Below are positions 17,019 to 25,462 of a DNA stretch of 64,000 nucleotides, piece by piece. A model generated the notes under the pieces. It did no database searches and was not told the origin of the DNA. It saw nothing but the letters and a program-made list of their open reading frames with translations. The position numbers and the translations under genes are program-made. Location: NCBI GenBank assembly GCA_964411985.1, contig CAYPNF010000009.1, positions 62,001 to 126,000 on the forward strand. The letters run 5' to 3'. Within the stretch, counting starts at the first letter, position 1, and each line of letters begins with the position of its first letter. This DNA comes from CAYPNF01 sp964411985 (GTDB taxonomy: Bacteria; Verrucomicrobiota; Verrucomicrobiia; Limisphaerales; J093).

Positions 17019-19601
17019 ATGATGAAACACGCTCTCAAGTTACTCGCCGCCTTTTTGCTCGCGACGCCGGCGGCCCTGCACGCGGCGGCGGTCTCTCCAC
17101 TCGCTGCAGGGACGGTCCCTTTTCCTGATGCGCTGGATGCCGCGGCGGTCGCACAGGGCCGGCTCGACGACATCGAAAGACGCGCTCTCGTGCTGGGCAA
17201 TGGCGACCTGTCGGGATTGCTGTGGGAGCGAAATGGGGTGCTATGTCTCCGCGTGACCAAGAACGACGTGTGGGATGCTCGCGTGGACACGTCCCAGGAT
17301 CCGCCGATGCTGCAAGTGGATATCCCGAACCAGAAGTGGAAGGGCGGCAGCAGTAGTCCGCCCAGCTATGCCAATCCCTACCCCCAGCCCCGTTGCGCCG
17401 CCATCATCCGGCTGGGCGCCCCCGCGGACGACGGCGCATGGCAGAACATGCGTGCCGAGGGGAAAGTGAATGAATGGCGGCGGCAGGGCGATGCGGGCCT
17501 TATGGTCGTGGAAGGAGCCGGCACCGTATCCGCCGGCTACCGATTCAACCTTCCTTCTGCGCTCGAGGCGACGTTCAAAGCCTTGAAGTTCCGCATTTCC
17601 GGCAATGCCCCGGCGCAGTACTACATCAACATCTACAACGGCCAGGGCAAGGAGGTCGTGGCCACCGGCTGGACCGATTCGCCTTCGGAAGAAAAGGAAG
17701 TCTCCCTGGCAATCCCCGGCGACGGCATGGTCGGGGCTGTGGAATTCTACGTGCAATCGAAAGGCGGTACGCGGGCCCAGAACCGGATCAGCCAGATCCG
17801 GCTTGAAGGTGAGGCTGCGCCTTTTGTTGTTGCCGCAGGAATGTTGGACGCAGGCATCAAGTCCGCCCGGCTCGATCTGCGCCGGGCCGTGGCACAGGCT
17901 GGTGACAACGCAGTCCGGGTGCTGGCGGACCGGAATGTGTTTCTCATCGAGACGGACAAGGAGGTTGTCCTCGAGGAAATCAAGGCATCCGAACTGCCGG
18001 CGGCCGAGCAAGGAACCAACAATGGCGTCAAGTGGCTGCACGTGAAATTGCCCGGCGACCTGGATTACGCGGGCATGGAATATGCGCTGGCCGTCGCGTC
18101 TTCGGAAAAGTGGAAGGCGGTGTCGCTGGTGACTTCTCGGGACACCCGGAAGAACTGTTGCGACGAGGCTATCCGGCTGGCGCGTGAAACCGTGGCGACG
18201 CCATTGGCCACGCTCCTGTTGCAGCACGAGACGGTGTGGGCGCAATACTGGTCGGCGAGCGGCGTCGAGTTGGACGATCCTGATTTCCAACCCTGGTGGT
18301 ATCGGATGGCGTATTTTCTGCGGTGTTTTGCCAAACCCGGCGTGGTGCCGGCGGGCTTGTGGGGCGTATTGCCCAACGACACCCCGGGTTGGCATGGCGA
18401 TTATCACCACAACTACAACGCCTGGCAGCCGTATTGGACGCCGCTCGTTTTGAATCACCCCGAACTCGCCGATCCGTGGGTGCAGTACATGAACGATCTG
18501 CTGCCCCGGATGCGCTGGTTCGCCAAAGCCACCTACGATTGCGAGGGCGCGTGCGTCGGCATTTCCTCGTTCGCGTTCGAACCCGACCCGGCCCACTGCA
18601 AGAGTGTCAACAGGCGTCACTGCGCGCTGACGCCATGGAGCTACACGATGGGCATGGCCGGGATGTCGGCGCAAATTCTCTGGTATTGCCATCTGTACCG
18701 CCCCGACCGTCAGTACCTTGAGGAGAAGATCTATCCCGTCGTCCGCGACGTGGCGTTGTTCTACAGTTCGTTCGCGGAGCAGTGCCCGCGCGACGCGAAC
18801 GGCAAAGCCAGGTTCGGCCCGAGCTACAGCCCGGAACACGGCGAGTTTGGCGTCGCCAATGTACCGTTTGACATCGCCTATGCCCGCTACACCCTTAACG
18901 CCGCCATCGCAGCCGCCGCCGAACTCGGCCGCGATCGGGAATTAGCCGCGCGCTTTCGCAAGTCGCTCGACCTATTGCCACCGTATCCCACAGCGCCGGA
19001 TGCCGCCGGCCGGCCGATCGTCGTGGACTGGGTCGGCTGCAAGTTTCGCCAGATCGAGGAACACAACATCACCGTTCCCGCCGTGCCGGTCTTCCCGGCG
19101 GATCAAGTGACGTGGTTCTCGCCGGAATCGGAAAAGGACTTGTTCCGCAACACCCTCCGCCAAACCCGGCATCGCGGCTGCAATTCCACCGTCATGTTGA
19201 GCGTTGCCAAGGCGAGGTTCTCGATGCTCGAGGCCCTGGAGGACGCGCGCAATTACTACCGGCCGGAAGTTCAGCCCAATGGGATGTTCCACTGGCCGAT
19301 GCACGGCTTCTACCTGAGCGAAAGTGTCGGCATCGCGGCGATGATCTCGGAATTCCTGATGCAGAGCGTGGACAACACCATCCGCGTCTTTCCCTGCTGG
19401 CCCAAGGAGAAGGACGCGAAGTTCACGCACCTCCGCGCCCAAGGCGGTTTCCTCGTCAGCGCCGAGCAGAAAGCCGGGAAGATCGTGAAACTGGAAATCA
19501 CCTCGACCGTCGGCGGGAAGTTGCGGGTGTTGCATCCGTGGACCGGAAAGTTCATCGAACGCGAAACCCAACCGGCAGAAACGGTCGAAATCAGACCATG
19601 A
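17019..19601 (+). CDS. Secreted six-hairpin glycosidase-like protein (GH95-related)
   Basis: The product has 860 residues beginning with a signal peptide (MKHALKLLAAFLLATPAALHAAA). The N-terminal region resembles a GH95-type start (RALVLGNGDLSGLLWERNG). A roughly 150-residue beta-sandwich insert follows, with QYYINIYNGQGKEV, likely carbohydrate-binding. The catalytic-type (alpha/alpha)6 domain has GVLPNDTPGWHGDYHHNYN, SPEHGEFG and a C-terminal beta domain ending with LRVLHPWTGKFIE. The substrate is not readable from the sequence. The GH95 acid/base residues are only partly recognisable, so I place it in the six-hairpin superfamily and not in GH95 itself. The stop overlaps the mini-ORF at 19598 as ATGA. 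Confidence 0.82.
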   Translation: MMKHALKLLAAFLLATPAALHAAAVSPLAAGTVPFPDALDAAAVAQGRLDDIERRALVLGNGDLSGLLWERNGVLCLRVTKNDVWDARVDTSQDPPMLQVDIPNQKWKGGSSSPPSYANPYPQPRCAAIIRLGAPADDGAWQNMRAEGKVNEWRRQGDAGLMVVEGAGTVSAGYRFNLPSALEATFKALKFRISGNAPAQYYINIYNGQGKEVVATGWTDSPSEEKEVSLAIPGDGMVGAVEFYVQSKGGTRAQNRISQIRLEGEAAPFVVAAGMLDAGIKSARLDLRRAVAQAGDNAVRVLADRNVFLIETDKEVVLEEIKASELPAAEQGTNNGVKWLHVKLPGDLDYAGMEYALAVASSEKWKAVSLVTSRDTRKNCCDEAIRLARETVATPLATLLLQHETVWAQYWSASGVELDDPDFQPWWYRMAYFLRCFAKPGVVPAGLWGVLPNDTPGWHGDYHHNYNAWQPYWTPLVLNHPELADPWVQYMNDLLPRMRWFAKATYDCEGACVGISSFAFEPDPAHCKSVNRRHCALTPWSYTMGMAGMSAQILWYCHLYRPDRQYLEEKIYPVVRDVALFYSSFAEQCPRDANGKARFGPSYSPEHGEFGVANVPFDIAYARYTLNAAIAAAAELGRDRELAARFRKSLDLLPPYPTAPDAAGRPIVVDWVGCKFRQIEEHNITVPAVPVFPADQVTWFSPESEKDLFRNTLRQTRHRGCNSTVMLSVAKARFSMLEALEDARNYYRPEVQPNGMFHWPMHGFYLSESVGIAAMISEFLMQSVDNTIRVFPCWPKEKDAKFTHLRAQGGFLVSAEQKAGKIVKLEITSTVGGKLRVLHPWTGKFIERETQPAETVEIRP

Positions 19602-19789
19602 AAACACTCAGAGTAACCGCTCTGGTGGCAACATCGATCATACTACGGGCGCTCATCGACAAGGAAGTCTTTGAGCGCAAGGGCAAGTTCGAGGGCGACG
19701 CCTTGAAGGCTGCGTTTGAGGAGTTGACCCGGATCTACCATGCGGAGAACGCCCATAGCATGCCCATCAAGCCGCCACAGATCAGGTGA
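19598..19789 (+). CDS. Small ORF, hydrophobic start joined to a charged tail
   Basis: This 63-residue frame starts in an ATGA overlap with the previous gene and ends immediately before the GH51 gene. It opens with MKTLRVTALVATSIILRA, which looks like the start of a signal peptide. It then switches abruptly to a charged helix (DKEVFERKGKFEGDALKAAFEE) and ends with SMPIKPPQIR. The join looks like a gene whose middle has been deleted, leaving the signal region and the last ~45 codons. It could also be a true small protein kept to maintain translational coupling along the operon. I do not recognise the tail's family. Confidence 0.45.
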   Translation: MKTLRVTALVATSIILRALIDKEVFERKGKFEGDALKAAFEELTRIYHAENAHSMPIKPPQIR

Positions 19790-19798
19790 TTGAAGAAT

Positions 19799-21361
19799 AT
19801 GATCCCTAGACTGAATCACTTCGGACTTTCACTTCTTGTCGTGCTCCTCTGCGGTCATGGCTCAGTCGCGGGTGAATCTTCGGTACCTCGGGCGAGCGTG
19901 GTGATCGATCCGGGCGCTCCATCCAAAGCCTACGACCCGATGATCTTCGGCGGCTTTCTGGAACATTTCGACAACCAGATCTACGGAGGAGTCTTTGAGC
20001 CGGGCTCGCCTCTCGCGGACCAGCAGGGATTCCGCAAGGATGTGATCGCAGCGCTGAGGGAGATGAAGGTCCCGGTGATTCGCTGGCCCGGCGGATGTTT
20101 CGTGGACAGTTATCACTGGGAAATGGGAGTCGGCAAGAACCGAAAGCCTCATGGTGATTACCGCTGGGGCGTGATGGAGCCCAATACGTTCGGAACGGAT
20201 GAGTTCGTTGAGCTCTGCCGGCGGTTGGGAGCCCAGCCCTACATCTGCCAGAACGGCCTCACCAGCATCCAGGAAATGACCGACTGGGTGGCTTACTGCA
20301 ACGCGACCGAAGGTGAATTCGCAGAACTGCGCAAGCGTAACGGCCACCCGGAGCCGTTCAAGGTCCGGTTTTGGAGCGTTGGCAACGAACGTTATGACGA
20401 GGCCTACATCCGCAGGGTCCGTGACGGCGCGATGGCCATGAAGCAGGTTGATCCTGGCATCCTGGTCACTTGCGCCGGATCGCAGGATGGGATGAAGGTG
20501 TCCTCGAAGCTGCTAACGGTAGCGGGCGATCATCTGGACTATATCTCCATCCACAACTACTGGCTTGATCGCGGAGAGCAGCTGCCGCGATACGATTACC
20601 TGACTGCCATCTCCAAGTCGGGAGCACCGGAGGACTACATTGCGCAAGTTTGCGGTTCCCTTGATGAGGCCGGCCGGAAGGGGCGCCTCAGGGTCGCTTT
20701 CGACGAATGGAACCTGCGTGCCTGGCAGCATCCCGGATTCCCGCGCGATGCCGTGACGGATTATGAGGATCCCGGAATTCGGAGATGGGTGGAGCAAAGA
20801 AGGAAGGAAAACGACCTCGCCTCCCAATACACCATGGCCGACGCGCTCTTCGCCGCGTCTTTCCTCAATGCCTGCCTCCGTCATTCCGACCACGTGACCA
20901 TAGCCAATATCGCACCCCTGGTGAACACTCGCGGCCCGCTCTTTGTCCACCCCGGGGGAATCGTACGGCGCACGCATTTCCACGCCCTGGCGATGTATGC
21001 CAACTTGCTCCGGGAACGGGTCGTCGGCACTCAAGTCATCGCGGACAAACTTACCCAAGCCAATCCATCGGTTTCCATCGTCGACGCCATCGCCACCACA
21101 GATGAATCGGGGAAGCGTTGGGCCATCGCCGTCGTGAACCGGCACCCTTCGGATGCCGTGGCTTGCACCGTCAGCCTGAAAGGGGTACCGCTAGAGGGCC
21201 CCTACCAGGGTACGATCCTCACCGGCGAGACGCCTGATTCTTTCAACGACATCGAGCACCCTGACCGGGTGGCACCAAGAGGTCACCAGATCACCTTCAA
21301 GAACGGCAGCGCGAACCTGACTCCCCACTCGTTGACGATCATTCAGGTGAATGTCCAGTAG
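19799..21361 (+). CDS. GH51 alpha-L-arabinofuranosidase, secreted
   Basis: The enzyme releases L-arabinofuranose side chains from arabinan, arabinoxylan or arabinogalactan with retention. I use ATG at 19799 (520 residues, signal peptide core FGLSLLVVLLCG); a TTG at 19790 in the same frame is possible. The GH51 fold is marked by FGGFLEHFDNQIYGGVFEPG and VIRWPGGCFVDSYHW. The acid/base Glu is in WSVGNE (residue 197) and the nucleophile Glu is in AFDEWN (residue 303). All catalytic residues are present. A second, more distant GH51 protein with an inserted binding domain is encoded at 33926-35902. The gene is ten bases after the mini-ORF and belongs to the same operon. Confidence 0.94.
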   Translation: MIPRLNHFGLSLLVVLLCGHGSVAGESSVPRASVVIDPGAPSKAYDPMIFGGFLEHFDNQIYGGVFEPGSPLADQQGFRKDVIAALREMKVPVIRWPGGCFVDSYHWEMGVGKNRKPHGDYRWGVMEPNTFGTDEFVELCRRLGAQPYICQNGLTSIQEMTDWVAYCNATEGEFAELRKRNGHPEPFKVRFWSVGNERYDEAYIRRVRDGAMAMKQVDPGILVTCAGSQDGMKVSSKLLTVAGDHLDYISIHNYWLDRGEQLPRYDYLTAISKSGAPEDYIAQVCGSLDEAGRKGRLRVAFDEWNLRAWQHPGFPRDAVTDYEDPGIRRWVEQRRKENDLASQYTMADALFAASFLNACLRHSDHVTIANIAPLVNTRGPLFVHPGGIVRRTHFHALAMYANLLRERVVGTQVIADKLTQANPSVSIVDAIATTDESGKRWAIAVVNRHPSDAVACTVSLKGVPLEGPYQGTILTGETPDSFNDIEHPDRVAPRGHQITFKNGSANLTPHSLTIIQVNVQ

Positions 21362-21385
21362 CGCCCCCAAACCATAAGCAGCTCC

Positions 21386-23599
21386 ATGAAATGCATCTTA
21401 CTCAGCGCCATGGCCGCCCTGATCGCCTGCTCCGCCATGGGTGCGGAGCAATGGGCTGTCTTTGAAACCTCATTCACATCCACCCGGAAGTATGACAATC
21501 CATTCCTGGACCTTCAAGTCGATGTCGTCTTTCGCAGTGGTGACCAGCAATGGCTGGTTCCTGCGTTCTGGGCCGGGGGCGACCGGTGGACAGTTCGCTT
21601 CGCACCACCCGTGCAGGGCGATTACACGTTCCAAGTCAAGTGTTCGGACCCAGCGAACCAATTGGTGAACGGGGTCTCTCAACCCCTGCACGTCACGGCC
21701 TACACGGGCGACAATCCGCTGCTCCAACACGGCTTTGTCCGCGTGAGCGATGACCGGCGTCACTTTGCGCACGCCGACGGCACGCCTTTCTTCTGGCTGG
21801 GCGATACGTGGTGGAAGTGCCTCTGCCAGCGGATGACTTGGGAAGGCTTTCAGGAACTGACCGCCGACCGCAAGGCCAAGGGCTTCAACGTGGTGCAAAT
21901 CGTTTGTGGGCCCTATCCCGACGAAGGGTTTCTCGAACCACGTCTCGCGAATGAGGGTGGGCTTCCTTACGAGTCCATCAAGTTGGACAAGGTGAATCCG
22001 ATGTATTTTGATTACGCAGATCGCCGCTTGAAGCATCTGGTGGACGCGGGCATTGCCCCGGCGATTGTGGGCGCCTGGGGGCGTGGAGACTGCAACAGCA
22101 TGGAGGCGATTGGAGCGGCCGGCCTGAAGCGGCACTGGCGGTATCTGGTGGCGCGCTACAGCGCCTTTCCGGTGTTTTGGATACTGGCAGGTGAGATTCC
22201 GGAAGAAACCAAATGGGGGCAGGGCCCCTGGGCCGAAGTGGCGACGTATCTTCGTAGCATCGATCCCTATCATCGCCTGTTGACCTGCCACACGGGCCAT
22301 GGGCGGCGCGGCGCTCCAGGGGATAGCCACGTGATTGACTTCGACATGGTTGGCGGAAACCACGACGAGCGAGTCGCGGTGGAGGCGAAAACGCTGGCGA
22401 TTGTCGCCACAGCCTATGCGAAAGACCCGCCCATGCCGGTGCTGGTGGGCGAGACCTGCTATGAGGGGCACATGCAGCAGGGCTTCGGGGATGTTCAGCG
22501 CCGCATGTTCTGGGGAAGCATACTCAGCGGCGCCGCAGGCCACACCTACGGCGCGGCCGGCATCTGGCATGCCAGCGTGGAAGGCGACCCTGGCTGTGCC
22601 TCCGCAGCGTTCGGAGGCACCAAGGTGTATGACTGGACCACTTGGAAGGAAGGCATGAACTATCCGGGCGCCACTCAACTCGGGATCGGCAAGAAACTGC
22701 TGGAGCAATATCCCTGGTCACGCTTCGAGCCGCATCCGGAATGGACCGAGGCGAACTGCATCGCGGCCGGCATTCCGGGCGAGGTCCGTTTCATCTACCA
22801 GCCTCGCCGCGGTATTTACAATTGGGATGGGACCGTGGTGAAGCGCCTGGAACTGGACGTGCCCTATCATGTCTTCTACTTCGATCCGGCCACCGGCCGA
22901 CGCTTTGACCAAGGGACGGTGATGCATGCCGGACCCACGGCTCCGCCTTTTGCCGGCCACACGAAGCCGATGCTCTTTGAAGACCGTTTTGAGGGCCCCG
23001 ATGCCGCGGCCTGGAAGGATTACGGCACGCCGACGCGGCGCGGGAACTCCCGTTTGGTTGGCGGCAAAGGCATGGTCACCGTCGCGGAAAGAATCAGCGA
23101 ACTGGATCTGATGGCCAGTGTTGACGCCAACAGCGATTCGGAGGCGGGCATCATCCTGCGCTTCCACGACGCGGACAACTATCTGGTCGCGCTCTACAGT
23201 CCGTTACTCAAGGCCCTGTTTCTGCATGACCGCAAAAACGGGCAGTGGGGCGAGATGCTGGGCAGGATCGACGTCGCGGAGATCGGACCCAAGATCCAAC
23301 TGGTTGCGGCGGCGTGCGGCGAATTCGCGGCCCTAGTGCTGACTGACGGCCAGCGCACCTATGCCACGCCGGTCGTCAAGGTCGGAAACGCGACGCGTGG
23401 CAAGACCGGGCTGTGGCTGTTCCAGATCGGGGAGCGGCAGGAGTTCGGTCGCTTCGCGGTCTCCTCGACCCCGTTCGATCCACCGAAAGGCCCTGTCGAA
23501 GCGAGATTGCCGGGTGTCATCGGAACCGACGAATATCCTGCGCCCAACCTGCCTTCGCCCCAAGACTGGGTTCTGGTGCTCGAACGATTCAAACCATGA
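21386..23599 (+). CDS. GH140-like (DUF4038/apiosidase-type) hydrolase with DUF5060 and C-terminal jelly roll
   Basis: A secreted protein of 737 residues with a short signal peptide (MKCILLSAMAALIACSAMG). Residues ~20-110 form the DUF5060 Ig-like domain (QWAVFETSFTSTRKYDNPF, then YTFQVKC). The catalytic barrel (~115-480) has the family's FFWLGDTWWKCL, VVQIVCGPYPDEGF, WILAGEIPEE and LVGETCYEG, where the Glu residues in GEIPEE and GETCYEG are the likely acid/base and nucleophile. The C-terminal part (~530-715) is a concanavalin-like jelly roll of the 3-keto-disaccharide hydrolase type (FEDRFEGPDAAAWKDYG, GLWLFQIG), probably binding glycan. Characterised GH140 enzymes cut apiose side chains in rhamnogalacturonan II, but other substrates are likely in this broad family. 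The stop overlaps the sulfatase start as ATGA. Confidence 0.85.
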   Translation: MKCILLSAMAALIACSAMGAEQWAVFETSFTSTRKYDNPFLDLQVDVVFRSGDQQWLVPAFWAGGDRWTVRFAPPVQGDYTFQVKCSDPANQLVNGVSQPLHVTAYTGDNPLLQHGFVRVSDDRRHFAHADGTPFFWLGDTWWKCLCQRMTWEGFQELTADRKAKGFNVVQIVCGPYPDEGFLEPRLANEGGLPYESIKLDKVNPMYFDYADRRLKHLVDAGIAPAIVGAWGRGDCNSMEAIGAAGLKRHWRYLVARYSAFPVFWILAGEIPEETKWGQGPWAEVATYLRSIDPYHRLLTCHTGHGRRGAPGDSHVIDFDMVGGNHDERVAVEAKTLAIVATAYAKDPPMPVLVGETCYEGHMQQGFGDVQRRMFWGSILSGAAGHTYGAAGIWHASVEGDPGCASAAFGGTKVYDWTTWKEGMNYPGATQLGIGKKLLEQYPWSRFEPHPEWTEANCIAAGIPGEVRFIYQPRRGIYNWDGTVVKRLELDVPYHVFYFDPATGRRFDQGTVMHAGPTAPPFAGHTKPMLFEDRFEGPDAAAWKDYGTPTRRGNSRLVGGKGMVTVAERISELDLMASVDANSDSEAGIILRFHDADNYLVALYSPLLKALFLHDRKNGQWGEMLGRIDVAEIGPKIQLVAAACGEFAALVLTDGQRTYATPVVKVGNATRGKTGLWLFQIGERQEFGRFAVSSTPFDPPKGPVEARLPGVIGTDEYPAPNLPSPQDWVLVLERFKP

Positions 23600-25062
23600 A
23601 AACGCGCGCATTTCTTACCCTCACCGCCCTGCTGCTCGCTCCGCTGGCTGCCACGCAAGCCACCGACACGCCAAGGTCGACCCGCAAACCCAACATCCTC
23701 ATCCTTCTCGTTGATGACCTCGGCTATGGCGATCCCGGTTGCTACAACCCGAAATCGAAAATCGCGACGCCCCATATCGACCGATTGGCCAGGGAAGGGA
23801 TGAGGTTCACCGATGCTCATGCGCCCGGGCCGCTCTGTCACCCTTCGCGCTACGGGCTGATGACCGGGCGGTATCCGTTCCGCACTGACATCTCACGGTG
23901 GCCGAAGCAGCCGTTGATTGAAGAAGGGCAGATGACCATCGCGTCGCTTCTCAAGTCGCAAGGGTATCGCACCGCGATGGTGGGGAAGTGGCATCTCGGG
24001 TTTCGGGAGGATGGCTACGACAAGCCGCTGCCCGGCGGACCGGTGGCGTGCGGATTTGAAACTTATTTCGGGCTGCGCGCCTCCACGGACATCCCTCCTT
24101 ATTTCTTTATCCGGGGCGACCGTGCCGTGACACCACCGACGGAGCGCATCGAAGAACACCACTCGGAGGGCTGGTCACCGATCCAGGGGGAATATTGGCG
24201 GGAAGGCGGCATCGCACCCGGCCTGGCTCTCAAGGATGTGCTGCCCCGATTGACCGAGGAGGCCCTTCACGTTATCGACTCGCAGGCCCGGGTAAGCCAG
24301 GACAGCCGAAAGCCGTTCCTGCTCTATTTCGCCCTCACCGCCCCGCACACCCCGTGGCTGCCCTCGCCGGAATTTTCGGGCAAAAGCGGCGCCGGCATGT
24401 ACGGCGAGTTCACCATGATGGTGGATGCGGAAATTGGGCGTATTCTTGCGGCATTGGATCAGAGCGGACTGGCTGAGGATACGCTCGTCATTTTCACTTC
24501 GGACAACGGTCCCGTCTGGTATGAAGCCGACGTGGAAAGGCTCGGACACGCCTCCGCCGGCGGATGGCGCGGCATGAAGTCGGATGCCTGGGAAGGCGGC
24601 CATCGCATGCCCTTCCTTGTGCGGTGGCCGGGGCGGGTCAAAGCCGGAGCGGTGAGCGCGCAGACGATTTGCTTCACGGATCTGCTCGCGACTTTCGCGG
24701 AGATTTGTGGCGCAAGCCTTCCCAAGGATGCGGGGCCGGACAGCTTCAGTTTCCTGCCAGTGCTGGAGGGAGTGCAGCCCGCCGACCAACCCATTCGCGC
24801 GCCCATCGTCATGCAGGCCGGAAGTGCTCCATCCATGATGATGATTCGATCGGGCGATTGGAAATTAATCAACGGGCTCGGCTCCGGCGGCTTCACCAAA
24901 CCCAGCTCAATCAAGCCCAAGCCCGGCGAGCCAGCGGTGCAGCTGTACAACCTCCGCACGGATCCTTCCGAGACAATGAACCTTGCCGCCAAGCACCCGG
25001 ACAAAGTCAAAGAGCTCCTCTCCACCATGCAGGCAAACCTGGTACGCGGGAGGAGCCGCTGA
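23596..25062 (+). CDS. Secreted formylglycine-dependent sulfatase, last gene of the operon
   Basis: The start at 23596 overlaps the previous stop (ATGA) and gives 488 residues with a signal peptide (MKTRAFLTLTALLLAPLAATQA). LLVDDLGYGDPGCY supplies the metal-binding Asp pair. The active-site Cys81 lies in C-H-P-S-R followed by YGLMTGRYPF. GKWHLGF and TSDNGPVW follow in the correct order, and the C-terminal LYNLRTDPSE block is present. The C-x-P-S-R form is the standard type I sulfatase sequence that becomes formylglycine. It is more arylsulfatase A/GalNAc-sulfatase-like than the sulfatase at 1510. The substrate is inferred to be the sulfated polysaccharide trimmed by the upstream enzymes. Confidence 0.92.
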   Translation: MKTRAFLTLTALLLAPLAATQATDTPRSTRKPNILILLVDDLGYGDPGCYNPKSKIATPHIDRLAREGMRFTDAHAPGPLCHPSRYGLMTGRYPFRTDISRWPKQPLIEEGQMTIASLLKSQGYRTAMVGKWHLGFREDGYDKPLPGGPVACGFETYFGLRASTDIPPYFFIRGDRAVTPPTERIEEHHSEGWSPIQGEYWREGGIAPGLALKDVLPRLTEEALHVIDSQARVSQDSRKPFLLYFALTAPHTPWLPSPEFSGKSGAGMYGEFTMMVDAEIGRILAALDQSGLAEDTLVIFTSDNGPVWYEADVERLGHASAGGWRGMKSDAWEGGHRMPFLVRWPGRVKAGAVSAQTICFTDLLATFAEICGASLPKDAGPDSFSFLPVLEGVQPADQPIRAPIVMQAGSAPSMMMIRSGDWKLINGLGSGGFTKPSSIKPKPGEPAVQLYNLRTDPSETMNLAAKHPDKVKELLSTMQANLVRGRSR

Positions 25063-25462
25063 ATCCCCATTACCCTCCTGCTCCTGGCTGGCAGGTCGGC
25101 CTCGAGAAACGTTCCTGAGCCATAGCAACCTCCCCCCAATCCTTATCAATAACGTGGGCTATCTGAAGTTGGAGACCCCCGACGGCGCGTCGGGAGCGGT
25201 GATCGTCCGTTACGATTCCGCGAGCGGCCAAAGCACGGTCGCGGCTGCCAGCGAGAAGCTCATCATTCGGTACCTCATTGAACACCTGCCGCCGGGGCCG
25301 TGCTGAGTGGATCCTCGGATCGCCAAATGCATGCCTTCGAGTGGGTGCTGACAGTGAACAAGGGGAGCATTCCTGTAACTGGAGTACCCAGGCGACCCGC
25401 TCGTTCTGGTCCGCTCTCCCAAGCTCCACTGGGTGACGGCCTCGTCCTTGCCGGGAGTGGTC
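25063..25462. other. 400-base non-coding gap at the convergent end of two operons
   Basis: No gene is supported here. A plus-strand frame at about 25130-25306 reads plausibly protein-like (NNVGYLKLETPDG, VIVRYDSASGQ) but lacks a start codon with ribosome binding site. It could be a decayed gene tail. No clear stem-loop with a T-tract was found, although two converging operons should terminate here. Confidence 0.4.

Noticed and set aside
15722..17290. 522-residue minus-strand frame opposite GH95
   Set aside because: Antisense to a gene with intact catalytic motifs and with no family signature of its own.
17241..18839. 532-residue minus-strand frame opposite the six-hairpin glycosidase gene
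   Set aside because: Composition (His, Arg, Gly, Val) is that of an antisense shadow; no signal peptide or motif.
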